From the NCBI GenBank assembly GCA_014323865.1, contig JACONG010000014.1, positions 1 through 64,000 of the forward strand: DNA of 64,000 bases. The letters are read 5' to 3'. A program made the translations under genes and the position numbers. Below are positions 63,601-64,000 of the stretch, piece after piece. This stretch comes from Rhodospirillales bacterium (GTDB lineage: Bacteria > Pseudomonadota > Alphaproteobacteria > SP197). Numbering within the stretch: the first letter of the stretch is position 1; every line of letters begins with the position of its first letter. The notes beneath the pieces are model-generated. The model worked only from the letters and a program-made list of their open reading frames with translations. It was not told the origin of the DNA and searched no databases.

Positions 63601-64000
63601 TCGGCGACACCAGAGTCCGGATCGACGGTCAGGGACCGGATGTCGTTCTGGTCCATGGCGTTGGCTGTGACCTCCACATGTGGGACGATCTCTTTCCAGC
63701 CCTCGCCGAACGCTATCGCATCATCCGCTACGACACGCTCGGCCACGGCGCGACGCCAATGCCCTCGACCGATATCACCCTGCGCGACTATGCCGATCAG
63801 CTGGAGTCCGTAAGGTCCGGGCTTGGCCTAGAACGGTTTGCACTCATCGGGTTCTCGATGGGCGTGCCGATTTCGCAGCTCTTCGCGATCGAATACAATA
63901 CGGATCTCGCGGGTCTCGTCCTGATGAGCGGCGTCTATGACCGTGAGCCCGATCAGCTCCAGGCGATCCTGGACCGCATCCGACTGGCGCGCAAGGAGGG
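63594..64000 (+). CDS. Alpha/beta hydrolase, N-terminal part (runs off the window)
   Basis: An uninterrupted frame from ATG 63594 to the window end, about 135 codons. V-L-V-H-G-V-G-C-D-L-H-M-W is the oxyanion-hole region, R-Y-D-T-L-G-H-G the following strand, and G-F-S-M-G the nucleophile elbow. It resembles 3-oxoadipate enol-lactonase (PcaD)-like hydrolases, but many family members share this start. It overlaps the end of the GFA gene by 7 bases, so the three genes form one operon. Confidence 0.85.
   Translation, partial: MLIGDTRVRIDGQGPDVVLVHGVGCDLHMWDDLFPALAERYRIIRYDTLGHGATPMPSTDITLRDYADQLESVRSGLGLERFALIGFSMGVPISQLFAIEYNTDLAGLVLMSGVYDREPDQLQAILDRIRLARKE

Overview
The window is GC-rich chromosomal DNA of an alphaproteobacterium. 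Support comes from CIRCE-controlled groES-groEL, the dnaB-alr / mlaEF / radA-cvpA-purF block, the hisG-B-H-F-A cluster, an arrest-style leader with a typical sigma-70 promoter, and a tRNA-Gln that does not encode its CCA end. No plasmid or whole-prophage architecture is seen. I would not name a genus.

Layout. 1-3994: tail of a type I restriction-modification operon (end of hsdS, then hsdR). 3339-8118: M81 peptidase, msrB, an orphan oligopeptide-type binding protein and a frameshifted GFA gene. 8240-10303: groEL, groES and CIRCE. 10454-15076: histidine operon on the minus strand (hisG-hisB-hisH-hisF, a truncated MFS gene, then a HisA-HisI-HisE fusion). 15388-19983: a small plus-strand operon (carboxymuconolactone decarboxylase-like, HisD-like, M19 dipeptidase-like) split by about 1.6 kb of phage DNA flanked by a duplicated hisD/dipeptidase junction. 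20272-28639: OmpA-like lipoprotein, cupin, FAD-linked oxidase, cysQ, SPOR protein, DUF924, FMN/FAD/Fe-S oxidoreductase and a Bcr/CflA-type efflux gene preceded by an apparent leader-peptide attenuator. 28902-36911: aminotransferase, Ltp-repeat secreted protein, TPP enzyme, amidinotransferase-fold enzyme, binding protein, MFS and tRNA-Gln. 37038-46471: recQ, ppx/gppA, rlmE, potD-like protein, guaB, GNAT and guaA. 46472-49015: decayed accessory DNA. 49046-62430: core genes (DMT, Mpo1-like, YfgM-like, bamB, der, SDR, purF, cvpA, radA, mlaF, mlaE, alr, dnaB). 62624-64000: DUF1185 and GFA genes, each with an in-frame TAG, then an intact alpha/beta hydrolase start.

Cross-cutting themes. Purine synthesis is represented by purF, guaB and guaA and histidine synthesis by most of the pathway. 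Envelope maintenance is represented by bamB, mlaEF, the OmpA and SPOR proteins. The least expected pattern is the abundance of short tandem duplications (10-17 bp, two or three copies), mostly between genes but sometimes deciding a reading frame (end of hsdR; a broken GFA gene). The other stand-outs are the three-domain HisA-HisI-HisE protein, the phage fragment with a duplicated flank, the leader-peptide attenuator, and an Ltp-repeat protein resembling a phage superinfection-exclusion family.
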